This document shows positions 50,721 to 59,382 of a stretch of DNA of 64,000 nucleotides, piece by piece (the first letter of the stretch is position 1; the number at the start of each line of letters is the position of its first letter). The notes below the pieces were generated by a model, which saw nothing but the letters and a program-made list of their open reading frames with translations, was not told where the DNA came from and did not search any database. Source of the DNA: Chromohalobacter sarecensis (GTDB lineage: Bacteria; Pseudomonadota; Gammaproteobacteria; Pseudomonadales; Halomonadaceae); contig NZ_JAKGAN010000001.1 in NCBI RefSeq assembly GCF_023061135.1, forward strand, positions 496,001 through 560,000, written 5' to 3'. Made by a program: the position numbers and the translations under genes.

Positions 50721-52100
50721 ATGGCAATCAGTGTGTTCGATCTATTTAAAGTGGGAATTGGACCGTCCAGTTCGCATACGGTCGGCCCCATGCGTGCGGC
50801 CAGCGACTTCATCGATGTGTTGCGCGCGCATGATTGGTTGACGCGTGTCACGCGCATCGAAGTGCATTTGCATGGCTCACTGTGCGCCACTGGTAAGGGG
50901 CATGGCACGGATCAGGCCGTGATCATGGGGCTCATGGGTGAGCGCCCCGAGCGTATCGACCCCGAGATCATACCCGCCTGCATGGAAGAGCTACGCGAAT
51001 CGCAGACCTTGCTGCTTGCCGGTCAGCATCCTGTCTCGTTTCCTTGGGCACGCGACATGCAATGGCATGAAGAGCCGCTCGCCTATCACCCTAACGCGCT
51101 GCGCCTCATCGCCCGTGCCCACGGCGAAGAGCTGTATCGCAATACCTATTACTCCGTGGGCGGCGGCTTCGTCGTTGATGAGACCCAGGCCGCCAACGGT
51201 GCACTAGATAACGATTCCACCGCCTTGCCCTACGATTTCGCCACGGCGGAGGAGTTGCTCGTGCTGTGTCGCACGCATGGGCTGCGCATCAGCGAGTTGA
51301 TGCTCGAAAACGAGAAAGCCTGGCGCGATGAAGCAAGCGTGCGCGACGCGCTGTGGCGTATTTGGGAGGCGATGAAGGCCTGCGTCGACAACGGTTTGCG
51401 CCAGGATGGCTTGCTGCCCGGCGGGCTCAACGTCAAACGCCGCGCCAGCACGTTGCATCGGCGTCTGCAGTCGGCGACTGCCGATACCAGCGTGATCGCC
51501 TCGACTTTTTCGGCGATGGACTGGGTCAACGTCTTCGCCCTGGCCGTCAATGAGGAAAATGCCGCCGGCGGTCGGATGGTGACCGCGCCGACCAATGGCG
51601 CGGCGGGTATCGTCCCGGCGGTGTTGCACTACTACATGCAGTTTCAGCCCGGCGCCTGTGAGCGCGATGTGGTCGACTTCCTGCTCGCGGCCGGCGCCAT
51701 CGGTATTCTGTGCAAGAAGAATGCCTCGATTTCCGGCGCCGAGGTGGGTTGCCAGGGCGAGGTCGGGTCGGCCTGCGCGATGGCTGCGGCCGGGCTCGCC
51801 GAGGTCATGGGCGGCACGCCCGCACAGGTCGAGAACGCCGCCGAGATAGGCCTCGAGCACAACCTGGGATTGACCTGCGACCCCATCGGCGGCCTGGTGC
51901 AGGTGCCGTGCATCGAGCGCAACGCCATCGCCTCGGTCAAGGCGATCAACGCTGCGCAGATGGCGCTGGGCGGCGACGGCGAGCACTTCGTATCCCTCGA
52001 CCGCGTCATACGCACCATGCGCGATACGGGCGCCGACATGCAGGACAAGTACAAGGAAACCTCACGTGGCGGCCTGGCGGTTAATGCCATCGAATGCTGA
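50721..52100 (+). CDS. sdaA: L-serine ammonia-lyase, iron-sulfur dependent
   Basis: Deaminates L-serine to pyruvate and ammonia, cytoplasmic. The 459 residues are of the single-chain type. The N terminus [20 protein letters not shown] is the beta-domain signature. Cysteines of the 4Fe-4S cluster are in [20 protein letters not shown] and [19 protein letters not shown]. The start at 50721 follows GAGGTG; the longer frame to 50712 is GTG-initiated and lacks support. It could drain serine formed from glycine at the end of betaine/dimethylglycine catabolism, although it lies some 6 kb from the dgc genes. Confidence 0.94.
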   Translation: MAISVFDLFKVGIGPSSSHTVGPMRAASDFIDVLRAHDWLTRVTRIEVHLHGSLCATGKGHGTDQAVIMGLMGERPERIDPEIIPACMEELRESQTLLLAGQHPVSFPWARDMQWHEEPLAYHPNALRLIARAHGEELYRNTYYSVGGGFVVDETQAANGALDNDSTALPYDFATAEELLVLCRTHGLRISELMLENEKAWRDEASVRDALWRIWEAMKACVDNGLRQDGLLPGGLNVKRRASTLHRRLQSATADTSVIASTFSAMDWVNVFALAVNEENAAGGRMVTAPTNGAAGIVPAVLHYYMQFQPGACERDVVDFLLAAGAIGILCKKNASISGAEVGCQGEVGSACAMAAAGLAEVMGGTPAQVENAAEIGLEHNLGLTCDPIGGLVQVPCIERNAIASVKAINAAQMALGGDGEHFVSLDRVIRTMRDTGADMQDKYKETSRGGLAVNAIEC

Positions 52101-52126
52101 CGCCCAATCGTTCGATCAACCCTTTG

Positions 52127-52152
52127 GGACGTCCGTGTGGCGTCCTTTTTTT
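52127..52152 (+). terminator. Terminator of sdaA
   Basis: GGACG (52127-52131) and CGTCC (52141-52145) with a nine-base loop, followed by seven T residues. Confidence 0.75.
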
Positions 52153-52220
52153 AATTGAGGGATCGCACCACTCGACCTTCTATGGTTTTATTTCGTCGAA
52201 TAGTGCGCCTAGGGTGGCCG

Positions 52221-52242
52221 GGATAGGCTCGGTGCCCTATCC
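52221..52242. promoter_or_regulatory. Inverted repeat before the Crp-family gene
   Basis: GGATAGG (52221-52227) and CCTATCC (52236-52242) are perfect inverted copies separated by eight bases, about 35 bases before the regulator's ATG. Its position and dyad symmetry fit an autoregulatory operator, though the sequence is not an FNR or CRP consensus. Confidence 0.45.
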
Positions 52243-52277
52243 AAGACTCCTGACGAGATAAGATAAGAAGGTCGCTC

Positions 52278-53015
52278 ATGAGCGAGACAGATAGCTGTAT
52301 CATCCGCCATTTCCGGCATTACGCGGATCTCACCGAGAGTGACGAAGCGCTGTTGGACTCGCTAGAACGCGAGCCGCGCGAGGTCGAGCGAGGGGAAGCC
52401 TTGTGGCAAACCGACGACCCGGCGGGGCGTTTCTGCACGCTCTCCAAGGGCTGGGCGTATTCCTTCCGTGACATGGAGGATGGCTCGCGCCAGATTCTCG
52501 AGATATTGCTTCCTGGGGACGTCATCGGCCTGCGCGAATTCGCCTTCCATGAGCGCCTCTCCGGGGTCATGATGATCGACGATGGCGTCGTCTGCGATTT
52601 CCCGCATCGTCGCCTGGTCGAGGTGTTTCGCGAATCCTTTACGCTGTCGATGATCTTCTTCGCCGTGTCTTCGCAACAGCAGGCATTGTTGACCGAGCGT
52701 CTGATCAATCTGGCACGGCGCAGCGCGCGCCAGAAGTTGGCGCACCTGATCTACGAGATGTACATACGCCTGCAGCGCACCATGCCGCACGCCACGCGGC
52801 GTTTCCGTCTGCCGCTGTCGCAACAGCAACTGGGCGATGCACTGGGCCTCACCTCGGTGCATGTCAGTCGGACATTGAGCGGTTTCCGGGAGGATGGTCT
52901 GCTGATCCGCGAGCGCCAGTGGGTCGAGTTGCTCGACCCTGATGCCCTGGCCCATGAAGCTGAATTCGCCGGACGCTATCTGCGGGATAGTCTATGGCCG
53001 ACCTCGGGAGAATGA
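52278..53015 (+). CDS. Crp/Fnr-family transcriptional regulator
   Basis: DNA-binding regulator of 245 residues: an N-terminal cupin-like sensor domain (EILLPGDVIGLREFAF) and a C-terminal winged helix with LPLSQQQLGDALGLTSVHVS and RTLSGFREDGL. Only two cysteines occur in the N-terminal part (DSCII and FCTLS), so an FNR-type 4Fe-4S cluster is unlikely, and the cAMP-contact residues of CRP are not evident. The start has GAAGGT upstream. It is a single gene with its own inverted repeat upstream; ligand and regulon are unknown. Confidence 0.86.
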   Translation: MSETDSCIIRHFRHYADLTESDEALLDSLEREPREVERGEALWQTDDPAGRFCTLSKGWAYSFRDMEDGSRQILEILLPGDVIGLREFAFHERLSGVMMIDDGVVCDFPHRRLVEVFRESFTLSMIFFAVSSQQQALLTERLINLARRSARQKLAHLIYEMYIRLQRTMPHATRRFRLPLSQQQLGDALGLTSVHVSRTLSGFREDGLLIRERQWVELLDPDALAHEAEFAGRYLRDSLWPTSGE

Positions 53016-53043
53016 ACTGCCAGGCCGTCCCGAGTAGCACGCA

Positions 53044-53928
53044 TCAGGCCTGGAGTGCCTCCGGCAAGCGTGCGACCAGGAAGTCCACGAACTGACGCAC
53101 TTTGGGTGAGAGGTGCCGGTGGCGCGGATAGATCGCCCATACCGCAGTATCGGTAAACTGATAGGCATCCAGCACCGACACTAGCTGTCCTTGCGCCAAG
53201 TGTGGCGCCACGTAGTAGTCGGGTAACTGCGCTAGACCCAGGCCCTTCAATACCGCATCGAGCAACGCCGGCCCCGAATTGGCACGCCAGTGGCCTTCAA
53301 TACGGATCTCCCGGCGCTGGCCATTGACCTCGAAAAGCCAGCTATCGCGGGAGCCGCGCAGGCAATTGTGATGGCTCAACTCGGCCAGCGAATGCGGCGG
53401 CGCGGCGCGCTCGAAGTATTCCCGTGCGCCGACTACGTATTCGCGACGCTCGCATAGCCGCCGCGCGATCAGGCTCGAGTCACGCAGTACGCCCATACGG
53501 ATGGCGACGTCGAAGCCTTCCTCGATCAACTCGACCTGACGGTTGGTGAAGTGCATGTCGACCTCGAGCTGCGGATGCAGACACTGGAAGTCATTGACCA
53601 GCGGGGCGATGTAGCGCTCACCGAAGGTGGTGGCACAGGTCAGCCGCAGCGTGCCCTTGGGGCGCGACTGGAAGTCGACGATGGCCTCCTCGGCCTCGCG
53701 AAAGCCATCGAACAAGTGGCGGCAATGCCGGTAGTAGAGGGCGCCCGCGTCGGTGAGGCGCGTCTGGCGGGTGGTGCGATACAAAAGCGTCGTGCCGAGT
53801 TGATTCTCGAGCTGTCCAATCAAGCGGCTTACGTGCGAGGTGGAGACCTTCAGATGCCGCGCGGCGGCGGAAAACGTGCCCAAGCGGGCGACTTCGATGA
53901 AAGCCTCGATGCGATCCCAGCGCTGCAT
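53044..53928 (-). CDS. LysR-family regulator divergent from frmA
   Basis: Regulator of 294 residues with HTH GTFSAAARHLKVSTSHVSRL followed by the linker IGQLENQLGTTLLYRTTRQ. The effector domain follows the AaeR/DsdC-like subgroup pattern (GTLRLTCATTFGERYIAPL). It is divergent from frmA by 146 bases, and the intervening sequence has a 10-base direct repeat. Control of formaldehyde detoxification is inferred; in E. coli the frm genes use a different (FrmR) repressor. Confidence 0.87.
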   Translation of the reverse strand: MQRWDRIEAFIEVARLGTFSAAARHLKVSTSHVSRLIGQLENQLGTTLLYRTTRQTRLTDAGALYYRHCRHLFDGFREAEEAIVDFQSRPKGTLRLTCATTFGERYIAPLVNDFQCLHPQLEVDMHFTNRQVELIEEGFDVAIRMGVLRDSSLIARRLCERREYVVGAREYFERAAPPHSLAELSHHNCLRGSRDSWLFEVNGQRREIRIEGHWRANSGPALLDAVLKGLGLAQLPDYYVAPHLAQGQLVSVLDAYQFTDTAVWAIYPRHRHLSPKVRQFVDFLVARLPEALQA

Positions 53929-53986
53929 TGTTGCTCCACGACAATAATCTTGTGGCGTTGTAAGTATTTATCCAAGCGCGCCAACT

Positions 53987-55184
<1,198 letters not shown>

Positions 55185-55318
55185 TCGCACCCGGTGCCGC
55201 GCGAAAAGCGCTTATTGATCCATCGCGATAGATGTCGTCAGCAAGTGCGATACCGCGCGAGGTGGAGCTGTTCAATCAGCCGGCGGCCTGATGCCGCCGG
55301 TTTCTCAGGGAGAGCACC

Positions 55319-56176
55319 ATGAGCATGTCTGAATCGCTGGAATTGGTCTCCGCGACCAAGTCGTTCGGCGGCTGGCTGAAACGCTACAAGCATCACTCGC
55401 GGGCGCTCGACTGCGAGATGATCTTCGCCATTTACCTGCCTCCCCAGGCGGAGACCGACAAGGTACCGCTGCTGTGGTGGCTCTCGGGGCTGACCTGCAA
55501 CGACGAGAATTTCATGCAGAAGGCCGGCGCGCAACGCGTGGCCGCAGAGCTGGGCATGGCGATCATCTGTCCGGACACCAGCCCGCGCGGCACCGACCTC
55601 CCCGGTGAGCACGACAGTTATGACTTCGGCTCCGGCGCGAGCTTCTACGTCAATGCTAACCAGGCGCCGTGGTCCAAGCATTATCGTATGTACGACTACG
55701 TCACCGAGGAGCTGCCCTCGGTAGCGCGTCAACATTTTCCGCTCAACGGGCGGGAAGCCATTAGCGGACATTCCATGGGCGGTCATGGCGCGCTGGTATT
55801 GGCCCTGCGCCAACCCGGGCGTTATTCCTCAGTCTCGGCGTTCGCGCCGGTGGTCAATCCCATTGTCTCGCCCTGGGGGCAGAAGGCATTCACGGCTTAT
55901 CTCGGCGAGGATCATGGCAAATGGACGCAATACGACGCCTGCGAATTGATCGCCAAGGGGGCGTCGCGTCAGCCGCTGTTCATCGATCAGGGCGAGGCGG
56001 ATAACTTCCTCGACGAGCAACTGATGCCCGAACGCATCGAAGCCACCTGCGAGAAGCATGACCATCCGCTGACCCTGCGCCGTCAGCCGGGTTACGATCA
56101 TAGCTATTTCTTCATTGCCACCTTCATCGAAGAGCATCTGCGCTATCACGCCGAACATCTGCAGCGAAAGCGTTAG
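55319..56176 (+). CDS. fghA: S-formylglutathione hydrolase
   Basis: Hydrolyses S-formylglutathione to formate and glutathione, completing formaldehyde detoxification. The 285-residue esterase-D-like alpha/beta hydrolase has nucleophile elbow GHSMGGHGALVLAL, the oxyanion segment WWLSGLTCNDENF, and the catalytic His in GYDHSYFF. It starts 134 bases after frmA and ends at a hairpin terminator. Formaldehyde would arise in the neighbouring dimethylglycine pathway. Confidence 0.95.
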   Translation: MSMSESLELVSATKSFGGWLKRYKHHSRALDCEMIFAIYLPPQAETDKVPLLWWLSGLTCNDENFMQKAGAQRVAAELGMAIICPDTSPRGTDLPGEHDSYDFGSGASFYVNANQAPWSKHYRMYDYVTEELPSVARQHFPLNGREAISGHSMGGHGALVLALRQPGRYSSVSAFAPVVNPIVSPWGQKAFTAYLGEDHGKWTQYDACELIAKGASRQPLFIDQGEADNFLDEQLMPERIEATCEKHDHPLTLRRQPGYDHSYFFIATFIEEHLRYHAEHLQRKR

Positions 56177-56194
56177 ACGACTCGCCGGACCGAT

Positions 56195-56232
56195 GCCCCG
56201 CCCAGATATACTGGCGCGGGGCTTTTTTTTTT
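56195..56232 (+). terminator. Terminator of frmA-fghA
   Basis: Outer stem GCCCCG/CGGGGC (56195-56200, 56217-56222) and inner stem CCAG/CTGG with an ATATA loop, followed by ten T residues. Confidence 0.9.
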
Positions 56233-56403
56233 GAAAACGCCAAGGCTATGTCGTTTTTGGTAGCGTGAGACGACGCTTTTAGATACGTTGAGAGGGTACC
56301 TTCTCGTCACACTCAAGGCGTTGAACCTGACTTTCTACAATGACAATACATCCCTGGTGAAGCACTACCAGTGGCTCCGAACGTGACCCGAGGAGAACCG
56401 CTG

Positions 56404-57537
56404 ATGGCCATGACGAGTGACCGTCCCGCGCCGCCTACCGCCCCCGATGCGCCGCTGCGGTTGGGCTTCTTGTTGATGGATAATTTCACGCTGATCTCGT
56501 TGGCCTCAGCGGTAGAGCCGTTGCGTATGGCCAACCAACTGGCCGGGCGTGAACTCTACCAGTGGACCACGTTGAGTACGGACGGTGAGGCGGTGCGTGC
56601 CAGCGATGGTTTACTGATTACGCCTGATAACGGCATGCACGAGCCGCTCGCGCTCGACATGGTGTTCGTGTGTGGCGGTGTCGGCATTCAGCGTCATGTC
56701 ACACGTGAACATGTGCTGTGGTTGCAGGCGCAGGCGCGTCAGTCGCGACGCATCGGTGCGCTGTGCACTGGTAGTTGGGCGCTGGCCAAGGCGGGGTTGC
56801 TCGATGGCTACGAATGCAGTATTCACTGGGAGTTTCAGGCCGCTGCGCAGGAAGCCTATCCGCGTGCCACGCTGACCACGCAGCTTTTCTCGATCGATCG
56901 CGACCGTGCCACGGCGTCCGGCGGGACCGCGCCGCTGGACATGATGCTGACGCTGATTGGGCGCGATCACGGCCGTGAGCTATCGGCGGCGATCTCCGAC
57001 ATGTTCATCTGCGATCGCATGCGCGGCGAGCAAGACCAGCAGCGCGTGCCGCTGCGGCATGTACTGGGCACCAGCCAACCCAAGTTGCTCGAGATCGTGG
57101 CGCTGATGGAAGCCAACCTGGAAGAGCCCATTGCCCTCGACGAGCTGGCGAACTACGTGAATGTCTCGCGTCGCCAGCTCGAGCGGTTGTTCCAGAAATA
57201 CCTGAGTTGCTCGCCGTCGCGCTATTACCTCAAGCTGCGCCTGACCCGTGCCCGGCAACTGCTGCGTCAGACCTCGATGTCGATCATCGAAATCGCCTCG
57301 GTTTGCGGGTTCGTTTCCACACCGCATTTCTCCAAGTGCTATCGGGAATACTTCGGCACGCCGCCGCGTGACGAGCGTCTGACGCGTTTGGCAAGCGCTC
57401 GCGTGACATTGACACCCGCCAATCTGGCTGCGGGCAATGAAGACGACGCCTATGTCGCGCCGCGCGCCTCTAGTGCGATGCAGGCCCTGGCCCAGGCGCA
57501 GGGCGAACCCACCTATGCGAGTGTGCGTTTGGGATAG
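56404..57537 (+). CDS. gbdR: AraC-family regulator with GATase-1-like domain, GbdR-like
   Basis: Transcriptional activator of 377 residues. The N-terminal domain has a DJ-1/PfpI (GATase-1) fold (LRLGFLLMDNFTLISLASAV, FVCGGVGIQ and the elbow IGALCTGSWALAKAGLL). The C-terminal AraC HTH has LDELANYVNVSRRQLERLF and SIIEIASVCGFVSTPHFSKC. Start at 56404 is fixed by GGAG eight bases upstream; the upstream frame begins with GTG. Pseudomonas GbdR activates betaine and dimethylglycine catabolism genes, and those genes follow directly here, so GbdR is a well-supported inference; ArgR- and CdhR-type relatives are alternatives. Confidence 0.88.
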   Translation: MAMTSDRPAPPTAPDAPLRLGFLLMDNFTLISLASAVEPLRMANQLAGRELYQWTTLSTDGEAVRASDGLLITPDNGMHEPLALDMVFVCGGVGIQRHVTREHVLWLQAQARQSRRIGALCTGSWALAKAGLLDGYECSIHWEFQAAAQEAYPRATLTTQLFSIDRDRATASGGTAPLDMMLTLIGRDHGRELSAAISDMFICDRMRGEQDQQRVPLRHVLGTSQPKLLEIVALMEANLEEPIALDELANYVNVSRRQLERLFQKYLSCSPSRYYLKLRLTRARQLLRQTSMSIIEIASVCGFVSTPHFSKCYREYFGTPPRDERLTRLASARVTLTPANLAAGNEDDAYVAPRASSAMQALAQAQGEPTYASVRLG

Positions 57538-57570
57538 CGCGTACCAACGCGATACCTGGCATGTGCTTCT

Positions 57571-57603
57571 AACGGGGCCGTCCGATCATCGGGCGGCCCC
57601 GTT
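57571..57603 (+). terminator. Hairpin after gbdR
   Basis: Long stem AACGGGGCCG/CGGCCCCGTT (57571-57580, 57594-57603) enclosing CCGAT/ATCGG. It lacks a clean T run after it, so termination may be inefficient, allowing coupling to the dgc operon. Confidence 0.65.
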
Positions 57604-57722
57604 GCGTTCAGGCCGATGACAAGGCGTGACGCATTTGGAATTTTCCTCGTCGCTTCCAAGCGTCGGCGGCCTCGGGGACGGGGCTAAGCTGGCCGCATGA
57701 CGCCATCCCGGGAGCGAGACCC

Positions 57723-58700
57723 ATGACTGCCCAAGCACTGCACGACGACGCCATCGTTATCGATGGCCTGATCATCGCCAAATGGAACCGTGAACTACTC
57801 GAAGACATGCGTCGGGGCGGTTTGACCGCCGCCAACTGCACCGTCTCGGTTTGGGAGGGATTTCAGGCCACCGTCGACAATATCGTCCAGACCAACGCGC
57901 TACTTGCGGCGAGCGACGACCTGGTGCGGCCCGTGCACACCACCGCCGATATCACCCGCGCCAAGGAAGAAGGCAAGACCGGCATCATCTACGGCTTCCA
58001 GAACGCTCACGCCTTCGAGGACCAGATCGGCTATGTCGAGGTCTTCAAGCGCCTTGGCGTAGGCATCGTACAGATGTGCTACAACACCCAGAACTTGGTC
58101 GGCACCGGCTGCTACGAGCGTGACGGCGGACTTTCCGGCTTCGGCCGCGAGATCGTCGCCGAGATGAACCGCGTGGGCGTGATGTGCGATCTCTCCCATG
58201 TCGGGGCGAAAACCTCCGAGGAAGTCATTCTCGAATCGCAAAAGCCGGTCTGTTATTCCCACTGCCTGCCGTCCGGGCTCAAGGAACATCCCCGCAACAA
58301 GTCCGATGCCGAGTTGCGCTTCATCGCCGAGCATGGCGGCTTCGTCGGCGTGACCATGTTCACTCCCTTCTTGCGTGCGGGTGTCGACGCCACCGTCGAC
58401 GACTACGTCGAAGCCATCGAATACGTGATGAACATCGTCGGCGAGGATGCCATCGGCATCGGCACCGACTTCACCCAAGGACAGGATCAAGCCTTTTTCG
58501 AATGGCTGACCCACGACAAGGGCTACGCTCGTCGACTGACTAACTTCGGGACCATCATCAATCCCGAGGGCATACGCACCATCGGTGAGTTCGGCAACCT
58601 CACCGAGGCGCTCTTGCGACGCGGCATGAGCGAGCGACAGGTGCGCAAGATCATGGGTGAGAACTGGATGCGAGTGCTCAAGGATGTTTGGGGAGAATAA
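57723..58700 (+). CDS. Peptidase M19-like protein with missing metal ligands
   Basis: A 325-residue protein of the renal dipeptidase (M19) family, related to the PA5396-like protein encoded in the Pseudomonas dgc cluster. The barrel fold is clear (TGIIYGFQNAHAFEDQIGYV, VMCDLSHVG, YSHCLPSG, IGIGTDFTQG). Canonical M19 enzymes have an HxD near the N terminus and a bridging Glu after the second strand; here the first region reads IVIDGLIIAKWNRE, without HxD, and the bridging position is GFQN with Gln instead of Glu. The histidines of DLSHVG and YSH remain. It is thus probably not a typical dipeptidase. First gene of the dgc block. Confidence 0.82.
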   Translation: MTAQALHDDAIVIDGLIIAKWNRELLEDMRRGGLTAANCTVSVWEGFQATVDNIVQTNALLAASDDLVRPVHTTADITRAKEEGKTGIIYGFQNAHAFEDQIGYVEVFKRLGVGIVQMCYNTQNLVGTGCYERDGGLSGFGREIVAEMNRVGVMCDLSHVGAKTSEEVILESQKPVCYSHCLPSGLKEHPRNKSDAELRFIAEHGGFVGVTMFTPFLRAGVDATVDDYVEAIEYVMNIVGEDAIGIGTDFTQGQDQAFFEWLTHDKGYARRLTNFGTIINPEGIRTIGEFGNLTEALLRRGMSERQVRKIMGENWMRVLKDVWGE

Positions 58701-58707
58701 GCCACGA

Positions 58708-58763
58708 GCGGCGAGCCATGGGCCGTGAGATATAAGCGGCGAGCTACGGGCTGCGAGCTAAAA
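58708..58763 (+). repeat. Two imperfect 28-base tandem repeats
   Basis: Units 58708-58735 and 58736-58763 both start GCGGCGAGC and end in AT-rich bases; by eye about three quarters of positions agree. The GAGC-rich content resembles the inverted repeat between dgcA and dgcB, so both may belong to one intergenic family. Confidence 0.6.
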
Positions 58764-58826
58764 TGCTGCCGAAGCCCGAAGCCGCGGTAGGGCCATAACA
58801 ATCAGCAAGATTTGAGGAATACGACC

Positions 58827-59372
58827 GTGACCAAGATGCCTCCCGAATTGCCCATCGAGGTGGATAGCGAGACCGGCGTTTGGACCACCGATGCGCTGCC
58901 CATGCTCTATGTGCCGCGCCATTTTTTCGTCAACAACCACGTCGCCGTGGAGCAGGCGCTGGGCATCGAGACCTACGCCGAGATTCTCTATCACGCGGGC
59001 TACAAGAGTGCCTGGCACTGGTGCGAGAAAGAAGCCGAATGCCACGGCATCACAGGTGTGGACGTCTTCGAACATTACATGAAGCGCCTCTCGCAACGCG
59101 GCTGGGGGCGCTTCTTCACCGAGGCGATCGACCTCGACGCGGGCACTGCCTGCGTGCGTCTGGAAGACAGCGCCTTCGTTTATCAACAGGGCAAGGTCGG
59201 CCACAAGGTGGATTACATGTTCACCGGTTGGTTCGCCGGGGCGATGGATCAGATCCTCGCCGCGCGCGGCAGCGAGCTGCGCACCGTCGCCGAGCAGACC
59301 CAGAGCGCCGCCGAGCCCGCCTGCGATGTCGGGCGCTTCCAGGTCACTCCCCGCTCTCAATTAGCCGGCTGA
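58827..59372 (+). CDS. Conserved protein of the dimethylglycine cluster (PA5397-like)
   Basis: A 181-residue protein, equivalent in position and appearance to the conserved gene between the M19-like gene and dgcA in Pseudomonas. Start GTG 58827 is supported by GAGGA eight bases upstream. It contains LYVPRHFFVNNHVAVEQAL at the N terminus, AWHWCEKEAECHGITGVDVF in the middle and KVDYMFTGWFAGAMDQILA near the end, resembling the 4-vinyl-reductase/V4R-like fold (V4R-type small-molecule binding), with no membrane segment. Its role in demethylation is unknown; co-conservation with dgcA/dgcB implies a helper function. Confidence 0.75.
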   Translation: MTKMPPELPIEVDSETGVWTTDALPMLYVPRHFFVNNHVAVEQALGIETYAEILYHAGYKSAWHWCEKEAECHGITGVDVFEHYMKRLSQRGWGRFFTEAIDLDAGTACVRLEDSAFVYQQGKVGHKVDYMFTGWFAGAMDQILAARGSELRTVAEQTQSAAEPACDVGRFQVTPRSQLAG

Positions 59373-59382
59373 GGTTTCCACG

